Shown here in pieces: positions 26,020 to 35,381 of a DNA stretch of 64,000 nt. The notes under the pieces are model-generated. The model made no database searches, was not told the origin of the DNA, and was given only the letters and a program-made list of their open reading frames with translations. The DNA lies in assembly GCA_001788835.1 (NCBI GenBank), contig MFXK01000006.1, positions 16,988 through 80,987 of the forward strand. Reading direction: 5' to 3'. The DNA is from Candidatus Peregrinibacteria bacterium RIFOXYB2_FULL_33_20 (GTDB taxonomy: Bacteria > Patescibacteriota > Gracilibacteria > UBA1369 > GWF2-33-10). Both the position numbers and the translations under genes were made by a program. Each line of letters opens with the position of its first letter. Position 1 is the stretch's first letter.

Positions 26020-27323
26020 AGTTTTTTTTCGATTTTTTCTTTTTTGCCCATATATGACCTCAAAACTTCAGGAATGGTGACTGAGCCGTCTTGGTTTTGA
26101 TAAATCTCCAAAATTGGGATCAAAATTCTGGGGGAAGCAATGCAAGTATTATTTAAAGTATGGCAGAATTTAACTTTACCATCTTTATCGCGATATTTGA
26201 GGTTTAATCGGCGGGCTTGAAATTCATGGAAAGTTGAACAAGAATGTGTTTCGCCATAAGAATTGCGAGATGGCATCCATGTTTCGATATCATTTTTGTA
26301 AAATTGCCCCTGTCCCATATCTCCAGTGCAAACGGCCACGACATGATAAGGTAATTTCAGATCCTGCAGAACTTCTTCCGCGTTTTTTAAAATCATTTGG
26401 TGCATTTTTTCACTTTCTTCATCATCATTTTTACAAATTATTACCTGTTCCACTTTTTGAAATTGGTGGATTCGATATAAACCATGTGTGTCTTTGCCGT
26501 AGGTCCCTGCCTCACGACGAAAGCATGGTGAATAGCCGCAATATAATTTTGGTAAATCTCCTTCTTCCAAAATTTCGTCGCGATGATAAGAAGTGACAGA
26601 TACTTCAGAGGTCCCGATCAGATATTTGCCATCACTTTCAATATGTCCGTCAGTTTTTCGATCGACGCCAAGGGCATAAGCCTGTTCTTCGCCACCTGGG
26701 AAGTATGAAGTGCCCATCATGGCTTCATAGCCAACTAAAAGTGGGACGATGAATGGGGTGAAACCTTTTTTAACGAGTTTGTCCAAAGTATAAAGTAAGA
26801 TCGCCATCTCCAGCCTAGCGCCATCGCCTTTGAGGAAATAAAACCTTGATCCAGCAATTTTTACACCTCTTTCCATATCAATAATATCTAAATCTTTGCC
26901 AAGCTGGACATGATCTTTGATGGCAAAATTAAATTTTGGCAATTCGCCCCATTTGTATAATTCTTTATTTTCTTTGTCATCCTTGCCTTCCGGAGTTTTG
27001 TCTGAACAGGGATTCGGACACCTGAGCAGTTGATAATTCATGGTCTTTTCAATTTGCGCTAATTTATCTTCCAATTCTTTCTGATTTTTGCCAATTGTCT
27101 GCATCTCAGCCAAAACTTTTTGTTTTTCATCTCCATTTAAAGTGGGGATTTTTTTGGAAGCAGCATTTTTTTGTTGTTTGATATTCTCAATCTGCTGAAT
27201 CAAGATTCGTCTTTCCTGATCAAGCGCCAAAGTTTGTTCAATATCGAAGTTTGTGATTCTTTTTTGCTGGCAGGTTTTTTTAAAAATTTCGGGATTTTGT
27301 TTGATAAGATTAAGGTCGATCAT
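26016..27323 (-). CDS. serS: Seryl-tRNA synthetase
   Basis: SerRS charges tRNA-Ser. The N-terminal coiled-coil arm (about residues 25-105, rich in Lys, Gln and Glu) is followed by the class II core: motif 2 in GYSPCFRREAGTYGKDTHG, then HQFQKVEQV, and motif 3 in NNTCIASPRILIPILE. It has 435 residues, slightly longer than usual. It lies 41 bp downstream of the DUF4349 gene on the same strand and may be co-transcribed with it. Confidence 0.96.
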   Translation of the reverse strand: MIDLNLIKQNPEIFKKTCQQKRITNFDIEQTLALDQERRILIQQIENIKQQKNAASKKIPTLNGDEKQKVLAEMQTIGKNQKELEDKLAQIEKTMNYQLLRCPNPCSDKTPEGKDDKENKELYKWGELPKFNFAIKDHVQLGKDLDIIDMERGVKIAGSRFYFLKGDGARLEMAILLYTLDKLVKKGFTPFIVPLLVGYEAMMGTSYFPGGEEQAYALGVDRKTDGHIESDGKYLIGTSEVSVTSYHRDEILEEGDLPKLYCGYSPCFRREAGTYGKDTHGLYRIHQFQKVEQVIICKNDDEESEKMHQMILKNAEEVLQDLKLPYHVVAVCTGDMGQGQFYKNDIETWMPSRNSYGETHSCSTFHEFQARRLNLKYRDKDGKVKFCHTLNNTCIASPRILIPILEIYQNQDGSVTIPEVLRSYMGKKEKIEKKL

Positions 27324-27364
27324 ATAAGGAATGGGGTAAGGAATGAAGAATGATAGATATGCGA

Positions 27365-28282
27365 TTATTTATTTTTTGACTTTCGTTTGCGCCAGATTAG
27401 GAAGGCTATAAAAACGATTGGGAACCAGATCGCGCCGTAGACAAAGATTCTGATGCCAATCGTGGCTAAGCTTTGCAAGGCTCCAATTAGATCATTGATA
27501 GCGCCTTTCCACACGATGGAAATATTCCATTCTGGATTTGAAAATTCCGTGACTTTGATTTCCGGTGTGAAGATTACATAAACAGTGGAATAGGAGATCT
27601 GATTATCTAAATTTTTTAAAGCGCGCGACTGACTATCAATATCTGACTGGATTTGGAATAATTCGCGATAAACAGATAAAGTTTCTTCTACGGTTTTGGC
27701 TTTGTTATAAAATTCACGCACTTTTTCTTCACGCAGTTTTAAATTGGTGAGTTGAGCGTCAAGATCTTGATAATTTTCTGTCACGTCCTGGTTGGAAACG
27801 TTTTCCGATTTAACATAACCAGATTCTTTTAAATATTTCATGAAATCTTCAAATTTATCCGATTCAACTCTCACTGTTAAACTGGCTTGTTTGGGATGGC
27901 CTTCATAATAGGTTTCAGAAATTTCCGCGTGATCAATAAAAGCGCCAAATTTATCCAAATTTTGTTTGAGATTATTATAAGATTCTTCCCCGTCTTTGAC
28001 CTGAATGGTAATATTAGCAGTTTTGATGATTTTGCGATCCTCAGTTTGGATTGTTGAGTTATCAACAGAGTTTTGGTCAAAGCTAATTTTATTTTTGCTA
28101 GCCTGAGGAGTAATAGCTCCTTCGGTTATGGCAGATTGCGGCAAATAAGAGTCCTGTCTATAAACGCCTGCGTATTGGTTGCCAAGAAAAAAAGTGCGGG
28201 AAAGCAATACCAGTAAAACAATTAAAATTAATAATTTTAGTTTGTTTTCTTTAAGCAGGGAGATAAAGTATTTTTTGGTCAT
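27365..28282 (-). CDS. DUF4349-domain membrane protein
   Basis: It has an N-terminal membrane anchor (residues about 14-32), then a periplasmic-side DUF4349-like domain: IIKTANITIQVKDGEESYNNLK, then SLTVRVESDKFEDFM. A coiled-coil stretch (QDLDAQLTNLKLREEKVREFYNKAKT) follows, with a C-terminal membrane segment near residues 270-295 and a Lys-rich tail. The function of this family is unknown. It is upstream of serS. Confidence 0.8.
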   Translation of the reverse strand: MTKKYFISLLKENKLKLLILIVLLVLLSRTFFLGNQYAGVYRQDSYLPQSAITEGAITPQASKNKISFDQNSVDNSTIQTEDRKIIKTANITIQVKDGEESYNNLKQNLDKFGAFIDHAEISETYYEGHPKQASLTVRVESDKFEDFMKYLKESGYVKSENVSNQDVTENYQDLDAQLTNLKLREEKVREFYNKAKTVEETLSVYRELFQIQSDIDSQSRALKNLDNQISYSTVYVIFTPEIKVTEFSNPEWNISIVWKGAINDLIGALQSLATIGIRIFVYGAIWFPIVFIAFLIWRKRKSKNK

Positions 28283-28391
28283 TTGGAAAAGTTAAATTAA
28301 TTAAAGCTGACTTAATATATCAAAAAAAAATGACAAAAGTAATAGTCAACTCATTCAACTTATTGCCTAATAAATTGATTTCAAATTTAAG

Positions 28392-28420
28392 TTGAATTAG
28401 CCCAAAGTTACTGCCATAAT
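28392..28420 (+). promoter_or_regulatory. Promoter of the 28450 envelope-protein gene
   Basis: TTGAAT (28392-28397) and CATAAT (28415-28420) are 17 bp apart, 29 bp before the ATG. Confidence 0.6.
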
Positions 28421-28449
28421 CTTGAATGATTTTTTAAAAAAATTTAGCA

Positions 28450-30153
28450 ATGACCAAAGATAAATTTAGCAAAGAACCTTCGCGCCAAAAACCTCAAAAA
28501 ATTAGGCATAAAATCAAAGTTCACGCCAAAAATGTAATTTCTTATTCAGCGCAAATTGGCTTGGTGTTGATTGGTTTGTTAGTGCTGGGTTTTTCTGTCT
28601 GGTGGATTTATTTTGTTCTGAATGAGCCAAAAATGCTGGCGAATTATGTACCGGATAATGCTAGCGCTTTTATAGAGTTGAATCTTAATAAATTAAATTT
28701 GGCTGATCAGGATAGTTTAGATAAATTTTTACAACAAAAAGGGCTGAAGTATGATAATTTGAATATTTTTATCAATAATTTTTTTTCCAGCCCAAAAGAT
28801 TTTGACGCCAATTCGTTCTTAGGTGACATTTATGGCGTGGCTTTTTTAGGAAATTTCAATCAATTTACTGATAAAAGTATAATTTATGCCGAGATAAAAA
28901 ATAAGAATAAATTTAATGAATTTTTAGCGGCGCTTTTAAAAATTAATAACCAGAAGAATCTTGATAGTGTAGTTTTGAACGGCAAAACATTTTATGTTTA
29001 CCCAGGAGCTCAGAGTTTGTATTTTTATTTATTTGATCATTATATTTTGTTAAGCCATGATGCTAATGACCTGCAGAATACTTTGTTGAGTATAGAAGCC
29101 GGTGATGTCTTAAGAAATACCTCAAATTTTAATTTGGCTTTGCATAATTTGCCTCAATTTAAAGCAATCTTTGCTTTTATTAATTCTCAGGATTTTTTAA
29201 ATCTAAGTGACTTAAACTCTAATCCCAAAAGCGTATTTATTAGAAATATTTTTGATATGGCTGATTTTTTGTCTTTTACCGGATATTTGGATCAGAATAA
29301 TTTAATCGTTGACTCTTATTTAGGGTTTTCTCAGCCTTTTAAAGATGCTTTTCAGAATTTAAGCGTGAGGAGTCAGTACAAAGGAAATTTATCAGCAATA
29401 GTTGATAATTCTTTTGATTTTGTTTTGGCTGGCGAGAACATGCAGATGGATTATGAGGTGATGAAAGGAGCCTTTGATAAGATTCATCCTTCCATGGGAT
29501 TGTTGATGGATGGGGTGTTAAATGCGCAGTTAGAGAAATTATTTGGTCCGGGTTTTGATACTAAGGAAGTATTAAATTTACTCTCCTCTGAGTATCAATT
29601 GGCTTATAAATATAATGGTCAATCACTTGATTATGTTGCGGCAATTGATATTTCTGGAATATTAGCAGCTTCGGATTTAGTGGATAAATTACTGACAGCT
29701 TTTGTAACACAAAATCCTTTTGCCGTGCCTAGACTAGAACAAATTACTTTACCTGATGGTACGCCAAGTTCGAAATTGGTGACTGATTTGGAAAATGTTG
29801 AGGAAAGTCCGGCTATGAATTATAAAAATTTTATTTTAAAAGTTTTGCATTTTTCTCAATCAACGAAAAATTGCGTGATTGCAGTGAACAACCGGACAGT
29901 GATTATTTCTTCTAATGTCGATTTAGTAGAAAAATCAATCGATAATTTAGGGACACTACAAAATAATGTAGTGCCAGAGGATCTTAAATCATACAGCGAT
30001 CAAGTGATGTATTTATCTAAGGAATTTTTGGTTAAAAATGTAAATAATGATTTTATAAAGAATTATTTAGGCAATATTTGGAGTGGAGAAAAAGTTTCCA
30101 GTGAAGGAATTTATGTCAGGATGAAGCAGGAGATTAAGGAGGAGGAAGAGTGA
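28450..30153 (+). CDS. DUF3352-like single-pass membrane protein
   Basis: The N-terminus is basic and cytoplasmic. One membrane segment lies at about residues 36-57 (IGLVLIGLLVLGFSVWWIYF), followed by a long exported domain. The first exported part (ANYVPDNASAFIELNLNKL) resembles the DUF3352 start, and the pattern recurs in alternating beta/alpha segments. The function is unknown. It is followed 84 bp later by a DUF4012 gene on the same strand, so the two probably act together at the cell surface. Confidence 0.65.
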   Translation: MTKDKFSKEPSRQKPQKIRHKIKVHAKNVISYSAQIGLVLIGLLVLGFSVWWIYFVLNEPKMLANYVPDNASAFIELNLNKLNLADQDSLDKFLQQKGLKYDNLNIFINNFFSSPKDFDANSFLGDIYGVAFLGNFNQFTDKSIIYAEIKNKNKFNEFLAALLKINNQKNLDSVVLNGKTFYVYPGAQSLYFYLFDHYILLSHDANDLQNTLLSIEAGDVLRNTSNFNLALHNLPQFKAIFAFINSQDFLNLSDLNSNPKSVFIRNIFDMADFLSFTGYLDQNNLIVDSYLGFSQPFKDAFQNLSVRSQYKGNLSAIVDNSFDFVLAGENMQMDYEVMKGAFDKIHPSMGLLMDGVLNAQLEKLFGPGFDTKEVLNLLSSEYQLAYKYNGQSLDYVAAIDISGILAASDLVDKLLTAFVTQNPFAVPRLEQITLPDGTPSSKLVTDLENVEESPAMNYKNFILKVLHFSQSTKNCVIAVNNRTVIISSNVDLVEKSIDNLGTLQNNVVPEDLKSYSDQVMYLSKEFLVKNVNNDFIKNYLGNIWSGEKVSSEGIYVRMKQEIKEEEE

Positions 30154-30237
30154 AAGCTGATCCGGTAAATGAAGGCTCTGGCGTTTAGCTTAAGAATTCT
30201 GTTTGATTTGTTTTTTTAGTCCCTATTCTTTAATTTT

Positions 30238-32148
30238 TTGAACACTATTTCTGGTAAATCTTGGCGAAAGGGCTGGTATCATTCAAAAAAAGCGCCAGAA
30301 GAAACAAGTTTTAGTAAAATTTTAAGATTTGGCGGGATTTTTTTGTTTTTGGCAGTGATACTGCTGATAGTTTTGCTGTGTTTTCAGTTTTTTGCCAAAG
30401 TCAAACAATTGGAAAATAAGTTTTCTGAGACGGATATCGGGCAATTTGAAGTGGTCTTGAATGATTTTGGGCGGCAAGTTAAAGGCTTATCTGTGGATAA
30501 TGATATTGTTAAAAAAGATAATAGTTTGCTTAAGTCCGTGACAGTCGTGCAAGAAGAATATAATAACATTCTAAAGCAGTTTAATGGACTTAAATATCTA
30601 AGTCCCAAGTTATTGATAGTTTTTGGACAAAAAGCTTCTATCACTGATTTTTTAATTGAAATGAATGATAAAATTTCCTCTATGGCTGATTCTTTGAATA
30701 AAATCAATACTATCATTGAAGCTCATCAATTAGTTTTTCAACAAAATCAGCAATTTCGGTATTATGAAAATTATTTTACCGAGGTCGTGTTTATTATTAA
30801 TAAATTTGAACAGCACTTGCCGGCGATTTTGAGTCTACTGGGTGATCGCTATCCTCGGCATTTTTTGTTACTTTTGCAAAATTCCAGTGAAATTAGGCCG
30901 ACTGGCGGATTTATTGGCGGTTATGTGACTTTTGACTTGGACGAAGGTTATTTACAGAATTTGAAATATTTAGATGTTTACCAGTCAGATGGACAGTTGG
31001 CAGATGTTGATCCCAGTATGATTCCAGAAGAAGTGTCGCAAGTGGCTGGCCGACAGTTTGGCCTGCGCGATGCCAATATTTCGCCTGACTTTGCAGTGTC
31101 CGCAAAAAATATTTTTCAGCTTTTGGAAGCCTCAAAACAAGATAGTGCCGATCCAATTATAGCGATTGATTTAACTTGCGCCAAAGAGCTTTTGGCCTTG
31201 ATTGGAGAGGTGGAAATTCCAGATTATAATTTAAAACTAAATAAAGATAATTTTGAAACAATTTTGAGTTTTATTGTGGAATCCAAGCAAAGTGGAGCCA
31301 AAAATCCCAAACAAATTTTCGAGAAATTGATTCCGGCTTTTATTGATGCTTTAAAAAAATCATCAGTTAGTTTTTATGATTTAAGTGTCTTGAGTTCTAA
31401 ATTGGTTCGGGAAAAACATCTTCAGGCCTATTCCAGCAATGAGGATATTGAATCTTTTTTTGATGATTATGGCCTTGCCGGCAAAATTTCAGTTGATCCG
31501 AATAGTGATTATCTGAACGTGATTGAAATTTCGGTCGGTGGCAACAAAACTGATCGCTGGATTAACGAAAGTTATACCCATAGCACTTTGATGAATGAGG
31601 ATGGCGATGTTTTTGATGAACTACATATCAAGAGGATTAACACGATGGATGAGGAATTTTTTAATGAACAAAAAGAGTCTTTAAAATCTTTAGGATTTGA
31701 TCTTGATCAGTATAGCGATATTAAATTAGCGGATATTCTGTTCAGCGGTGTGAATCAGGATCGATTTCGAGTTTATGTGCCTTTAGGCTCGATTTTGCAA
31801 AGCGCCAGCGGTTTAAATTTAGAAAAAATTTTGACAAAAATTGATCAGAATTTGCATCTTAGCTATTTCGCTTTTGAAGATAAACTGGCTATGGATAAGT
31901 CAAAAGAGATTATTTTGGTCTATAAATTACCTTTTAAGCTGAATTTAAATGGGGATGAATACCGCTTGAAAGTTGTCAAACAAGCGGGTAAGGATAGTTT
32001 GAACTTTGAGAAAAAATTTATTTTTGATGATAAAGTAAAAGCTTATAAATTTTATCCTGATAATTTTACCAAACTTGAAAAAAGCGCTTATGACCTTCAA
32101 GCACTTTTAAATTCGGAATTGAATATCGGGGTGGTGGTGGCGGAGTAG
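30238..32148 (+). CDS. DUF4012-domain membrane protein
   Basis: One membrane segment is at residues about 30-52; the rest is exported. The DUF4012 signature lies near residues 205-260 (LLLLQNSSEIRPTGGFIGGYV, then DVYQSDGQLAD). It has 636 residues. The start is TTG at 30238: an in-frame TAG lies just upstream and no ATG occurs near the N-terminus. In Patescibacteria this family is common and uncharacterised. It ends 14 bp before the convergent 32163 gene. Confidence 0.8.
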   Translation: MNTISGKSWRKGWYHSKKAPEETSFSKILRFGGIFLFLAVILLIVLLCFQFFAKVKQLENKFSETDIGQFEVVLNDFGRQVKGLSVDNDIVKKDNSLLKSVTVVQEEYNNILKQFNGLKYLSPKLLIVFGQKASITDFLIEMNDKISSMADSLNKINTIIEAHQLVFQQNQQFRYYENYFTEVVFIINKFEQHLPAILSLLGDRYPRHFLLLLQNSSEIRPTGGFIGGYVTFDLDEGYLQNLKYLDVYQSDGQLADVDPSMIPEEVSQVAGRQFGLRDANISPDFAVSAKNIFQLLEASKQDSADPIIAIDLTCAKELLALIGEVEIPDYNLKLNKDNFETILSFIVESKQSGAKNPKQIFEKLIPAFIDALKKSSVSFYDLSVLSSKLVREKHLQAYSSNEDIESFFDDYGLAGKISVDPNSDYLNVIEISVGGNKTDRWINESYTHSTLMNEDGDVFDELHIKRINTMDEEFFNEQKESLKSLGFDLDQYSDIKLADILFSGVNQDRFRVYVPLGSILQSASGLNLEKILTKIDQNLHLSYFAFEDKLAMDKSKEIILVYKLPFKLNLNGDEYRLKVVKQAGKDSLNFEKKFIFDDKVKAYKFYPDNFTKLEKSAYDLQALLNSELNIGVVVAE

Positions 32149-32162
32149 ATTGAAGTACTAAT

Positions 32163-32546
32163 TTATCCTAAATATTCATAAGTGCCGTTTGGGTATTGTC
32201 TTACTTTAATTCGATCAGCAGGTTTTAATCTTCTAGCAGTTTTTGGATCTACTGGAATTATTAATGGGCTACTTGTTTCCGTATTTAATTTAAGGCTAAT
32301 AAATCCATCACGGATACGCGTACCAACTTGAGCTACTTCTAATAATATTTCCTTAGGTCCTCCACTCCTTCTTGTGGTCTCTTTTGTTGATTGATATTTA
32401 AGTAAACTCCTTAAAATTCTTATTTGATCTGGCGGTTCTAAATCAACAAAGCTTGTACCTCCTAAATTATAAGCTAATCTATCTTTCATTTCTTGTAATT
32501 CATTATCTGAATTGTTAGGTGTTCCATTTTGAGTATTTTCCAACAT
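32163..32546 (-). CDS. Hypothetical protein, 127 aa
   Basis: I do not recognise the family. It is polar, with an Asn/Gln/Glu-rich first 20 residues, a helical middle, and a basic beta-like C-terminus (VDPKTARRLKPADRIKVRQYPNGTYEYLG) that could be a small barrel. There is no signal peptide. A fully consensus promoter precedes it, suggesting strong expression. Confidence 0.7.
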   Translation of the reverse strand: MLENTQNGTPNNSDNELQEMKDRLAYNLGGTSFVDLEPPDQIRILRSLLKYQSTKETTRRSGGPKEILLEVAQVGTRIRDGFISLKLNTETSSPLIIPVDPKTARRLKPADRIKVRQYPNGTYEYLG

Positions 32547-32579
32547 ATTTTAGATTTTAAAAAATAAGCGTACTAACTA

Positions 32580-32608
32580 ATTATAGCATGTAATATAAAT
32601 ATTGTCAA
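32580..32608 (-). promoter_or_regulatory. Consensus sigma70 promoter of the 32163 gene
   Basis: On the minus strand, TTGACA (32608-32603), a 17-bp spacer and TATAAT (32585-32580) make a perfect consensus promoter, 33 bp before the ATG. Confidence 0.85.
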
Positions 32609-32702
32609 GATCGGTCAGACCTTTTTAAATTAGCATTTATTTTTTAGGAAATAAAGGGAAAAATATTGGTAATTGTGTTAAAAGTCGAATTTTTGTTTTT
32701 CG

Positions 32703-33356
32703 TTAAATTTTTGGATTTTGATGCTTTTTAAGCGAAGTTGTGACACTCAATACTTCCAAAATTATAATGGCAAATAATACGGCATTTGTATCACTAAAGT
32801 CACCAACATACTTTAAACCGAGGTATAAAACTAAAATTTGTGAAATGTTACGAGGCGCTTGTTTTAATATATCTTGTAATGCTACTTTGATCCTGAAATC
32901 AGGAAAAGTGCAAGATATTTCTCTTTCTAGTCTTTGCATCAGCCTATCGCTGTTATTTTCAGTACTTTCATTAGCATCCAGTAATTCATATATTCTCGTT
33001 AAATATTGATTTACATCATTTCTTAATTTACTTATTTCTTTTTCCTTTAACGGTTTAAGGCAGCTAATATTTAAAAGTCCGGACAGGGTATTTCTAAACT
33101 TAAGGATTTCTTGATAAAGGCCTAAAGCTTTTAAAATGCTATTTAATTCTGTTGAATCCTTTGCTTCTTTAGCCTTACATTGCTTTGAATATGCAGAGAA
33201 AATAGTTTGTCGTATCCTATTTAGAATTTTAGTAATTTCTTGCTCAATTGCTTCTCCTGACCTCAAATCTTCTTTTGTGGGGCTATATTTTGTCATTATT
33301 CCTGTTTCAGGAATTTGAGTTAGTACTATCTTGATTGATTGATTATCTAGCTCCAT
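32703..33356 (-). CDS. Hypothetical protein with C-terminal hydrophobic segment, 217 aa
   Basis: I do not recognise the family. Residues 1-165 are helical and charged (for example LKPLKEKEISKLRNDVNQYLTRIYEL). A hydrophobic stretch at about 172-205 (QILVLYLGLKYV, then AVLFAIIILEVLSV) suggests one or two C-terminal membrane segments, so it may be a tail-anchored cytoplasmic protein. It has its own candidate promoter. Confidence 0.65.
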   Translation of the reverse strand: MELDNQSIKIVLTQIPETGIMTKYSPTKEDLRSGEAIEQEITKILNRIRQTIFSAYSKQCKAKEAKDSTELNSILKALGLYQEILKFRNTLSGLLNISCLKPLKEKEISKLRNDVNQYLTRIYELLDANESTENNSDRLMQRLEREISCTFPDFRIKVALQDILKQAPRNISQILVLYLGLKYVGDFSDTNAVLFAIIILEVLSVTTSLKKHQNPKI

Positions 33357-33378
33357 GATTGTCGTTTAAATGGTTTTA

Positions 33379-33407
33379 ATTTAAACATATTACAGCTGAA
33401 CAGTCAA
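33379..33407 (-). promoter_or_regulatory. Promoter of the 32703 gene
   Basis: On the minus strand TTGACT (33407-33402) and TTAAAT (33384-33379) are 17 bp apart, 22 bp before the ATG at 33356. Confidence 0.5.
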
Positions 33408-33478
33408 TATAAAATTTAAATACCATATTATTGACTTATATGAGTCAGGTAATTAGCAATAATGGAATTGTTTTGCGA

Positions 33479-34456
33479 TTATTTTGCTGAGTTGCTAGGT
33501 AGTTTATGGCTGGCTACTTGAGGATATCCTCTTAAAAAATCTTGAATATTACAAGAATTTTTGCCTTCCAGTTGCAGTTGTTTGATAATAATGGAACCGT
33601 TGGTGGTGGCAATGTGCAGGTTATTTTGACTATCTAAGAATGTTTCACCAGGGCTTTTGGTAGGATTGGCTTCAGCGATTTTGATCTCTAACAGTTTTAG
33701 TTTTTTTTCTTGAAAAAAAGTATAGCAAGACGGCCAGGGGACAAAAGCTTTGATTTTATTTAAGATGATTTCACTGCGATCTTCTTTCCAATTAATTTGG
33801 CCGCTTTCTATTGTGATTTTCGAACAATAAGTGGCTAGAGAATGATTTTGGGCTTGTTTAGAAATTTTTTGCGCAATGATTTTTTCCAAAGTTTCGCTAA
33901 GCACTTGTCCGCCCTGCAAACTTAATTTATGGCCAAGAGAGATTATATTGTCGTCAGGGGTGATTGGTAATTCTTTTTGAGTATAAATTGCTCCGGTGTC
34001 CATGGATTTTTCCATGTCCATGATCGTAATGCCGGTTTTTTTATCTCCATTTAGAATAGCGGCGGCAATGGGGGAAGCGCCTCGATATTTGGGAAGAAGC
34101 GAGGCGTGGACATTAATACATCCATGTTTAGGAATTTCCAAAATTTCTGTTGATAAAATTTGTCCAAAAGCCACCACTACAAAAAAATCACTGTGAAATG
34201 ATTTTAAAATATTAATTAGATTAATATCTTTATTTAAATTAGGGGTCTGATAGATTGGAAGAGTTTTTATGTCATTATCTATTATGAATTGCTTTAGGGG
34301 GGGAGCAGTTAAGATTTTGTGGCGGCCGATGACTTTGTCAGGCTGGGTAACTAGAGCTTGTACCTGAAATTTGTCATTTTTAAGAAGACATTTTAAGCTG
34401 GCAATGCTAAAATTTGGCGTGCCAAAAAAAACAATTTTTATTATTTGGTTTTTCAT
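33479..34456 (-). CDS. fmt: Methionyl-tRNA formyltransferase
   Basis: Fmt transfers a formyl group from 10-formyl-THF to initiator Met-tRNA. The N-terminal domain has IVFFGTPNFS, the HASLLPKYRGASPI motif near residue 105-120 with the catalytic Asn-x-His context (INVHAS), and MDTGAIYTQ. The C-terminal OB-like domain starts near 205. I chose ATG at 34456 (325 residues); a longer reading to 34564 would run into the divergent neighbour and adds a non-family N-terminus. Confidence 0.95.
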   Translation of the reverse strand: MKNQIIKIVFFGTPNFSIASLKCLLKNDKFQVQALVTQPDKVIGRHKILTAPPLKQFIIDNDIKTLPIYQTPNLNKDINLINILKSFHSDFFVVVAFGQILSTEILEIPKHGCINVHASLLPKYRGASPIAAAILNGDKKTGITIMDMEKSMDTGAIYTQKELPITPDDNIISLGHKLSLQGGQVLSETLEKIIAQKISKQAQNHSLATYCSKITIESGQINWKEDRSEIILNKIKAFVPWPSCYTFFQEKKLKLLEIKIAEANPTKSPGETFLDSQNNLHIATTNGSIIIKQLQLEGKNSCNIQDFLRGYPQVASHKLPSNSAK

Positions 34457-34462
34457 AGGCTT

Positions 34463-34471
34463 ATTATAACA
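34463..34471 (-). promoter_or_regulatory. Extended -10 of fmt, predicting a leaderless mRNA
   Basis: On the minus strand TGTTATAAT (34471-34463) forms an extended -10 element. Only 6 bp (34462-34457) separate it from the fmt ATG, so transcription would begin at or next to the start codon. Confidence 0.5.
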
Positions 34472-34496
34472 AGATTTTTTAAATTTATTAAGGTTT

Positions 34497-35372
34497 ATGG
34501 GGTTTAAAAAAATTTTGGCGATCATAATTGCTTTGATTTTTATTTTTATATTTTTCTTAAGCAACTTAAGCTTAGCTTTGTTTGATACTTATTTTAATCA
34601 GTCATTTTATGATAATAATTTAACTGATTTTGTCTATCTGGAATCAAGGGAAATTTTTATTAATGCCTTGAAACTTAACAATGCGGATATCTCTCAGTAT
34701 TTTACAGATTCATTATTAGAGGCTAGTTTAGATAAATTTTATCAAAAAAAAGATATTCAGAAAATTATTGATGATTTGATTATGGATATTAAAACTTATC
34801 AGCCAGGAAAAAATATTATGATTTCTTTTCAGCAATTGAAGCTTGATTTTGAAAACATTATCGATGAATTGTCACAATCGTCTACCAATAATATTTCCAA
34901 ACAAGCTGATATAGTGGGAATGGATTTTTATGAATATTTTCCTAATCAATTTAATTTTTCCGCTAATTTTTCTCGATCGTTTATTGTTAACATGCAGGTG
35001 TTTTTGAATTATCGTTTGCTAGCAAAAATCATGATTAACAGCCTTTTGGTGTTGTTTATCGGTTTGTTTTGTTGGCTAATTCATCCTGAGTGTTTAATGA
35101 AAATAAGAGCCTGTTCTCTGTTATTAATGGCTAATGTGTTTTTAAATTTAGGATTTTTATACCTTGTGATTGGGAAGATGAAGATGTTTTTCACTCAAAA
35201 TTTTCCATTGAAAACTGTTAATTCTATTCCTACCGATATTGGCGATCAGATGTATGCGTTTTTAATCAGTCCCTTGTTTTATCAAATGCTTAAATTCCTT
35301 TTATTTATTTTGATATTAAGTATAATTTTATTATTAGTGAGTTTTTACCATAAAAAAATTATAAAAAATTAA
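34497..35372 (+). CDS. Hypothetical multi-pass membrane protein, 291 aa
   Basis: I do not recognise the family. A strongly hydrophobic N-terminus (residues about 4-29) is followed by an exterior domain of about 130 residues with many Asp, Asn and Tyr. Three further membrane segments lie near 180-200, 208-228 and 258-285, and the protein ends in KKIIKN. It is divergent from fmt and 9 bp upstream of another membrane protein gene, so these two likely form an operon. Confidence 0.65.
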   Translation: MGFKKILAIIIALIFIFIFFLSNLSLALFDTYFNQSFYDNNLTDFVYLESREIFINALKLNNADISQYFTDSLLEASLDKFYQKKDIQKIIDDLIMDIKTYQPGKNIMISFQQLKLDFENIIDELSQSSTNNISKQADIVGMDFYEYFPNQFNFSANFSRSFIVNMQVFLNYRLLAKIMINSLLVLFIGLFCWLIHPECLMKIRACSLLLMANVFLNLGFLYLVIGKMKMFFTQNFPLKTVNSIPTDIGDQMYAFLISPLFYQMLKFLLFILILSIILLLVSFYHKKIIKN

Positions 35373-35381
35373 AATAAATTT

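Noticed and set aside
34457-34564. 36-residue N-terminal extension of Fmt
   Set aside because: It would overlap the divergent 34497 gene, run through the -10 element and add a Lys/Ile-rich segment absent from the family.
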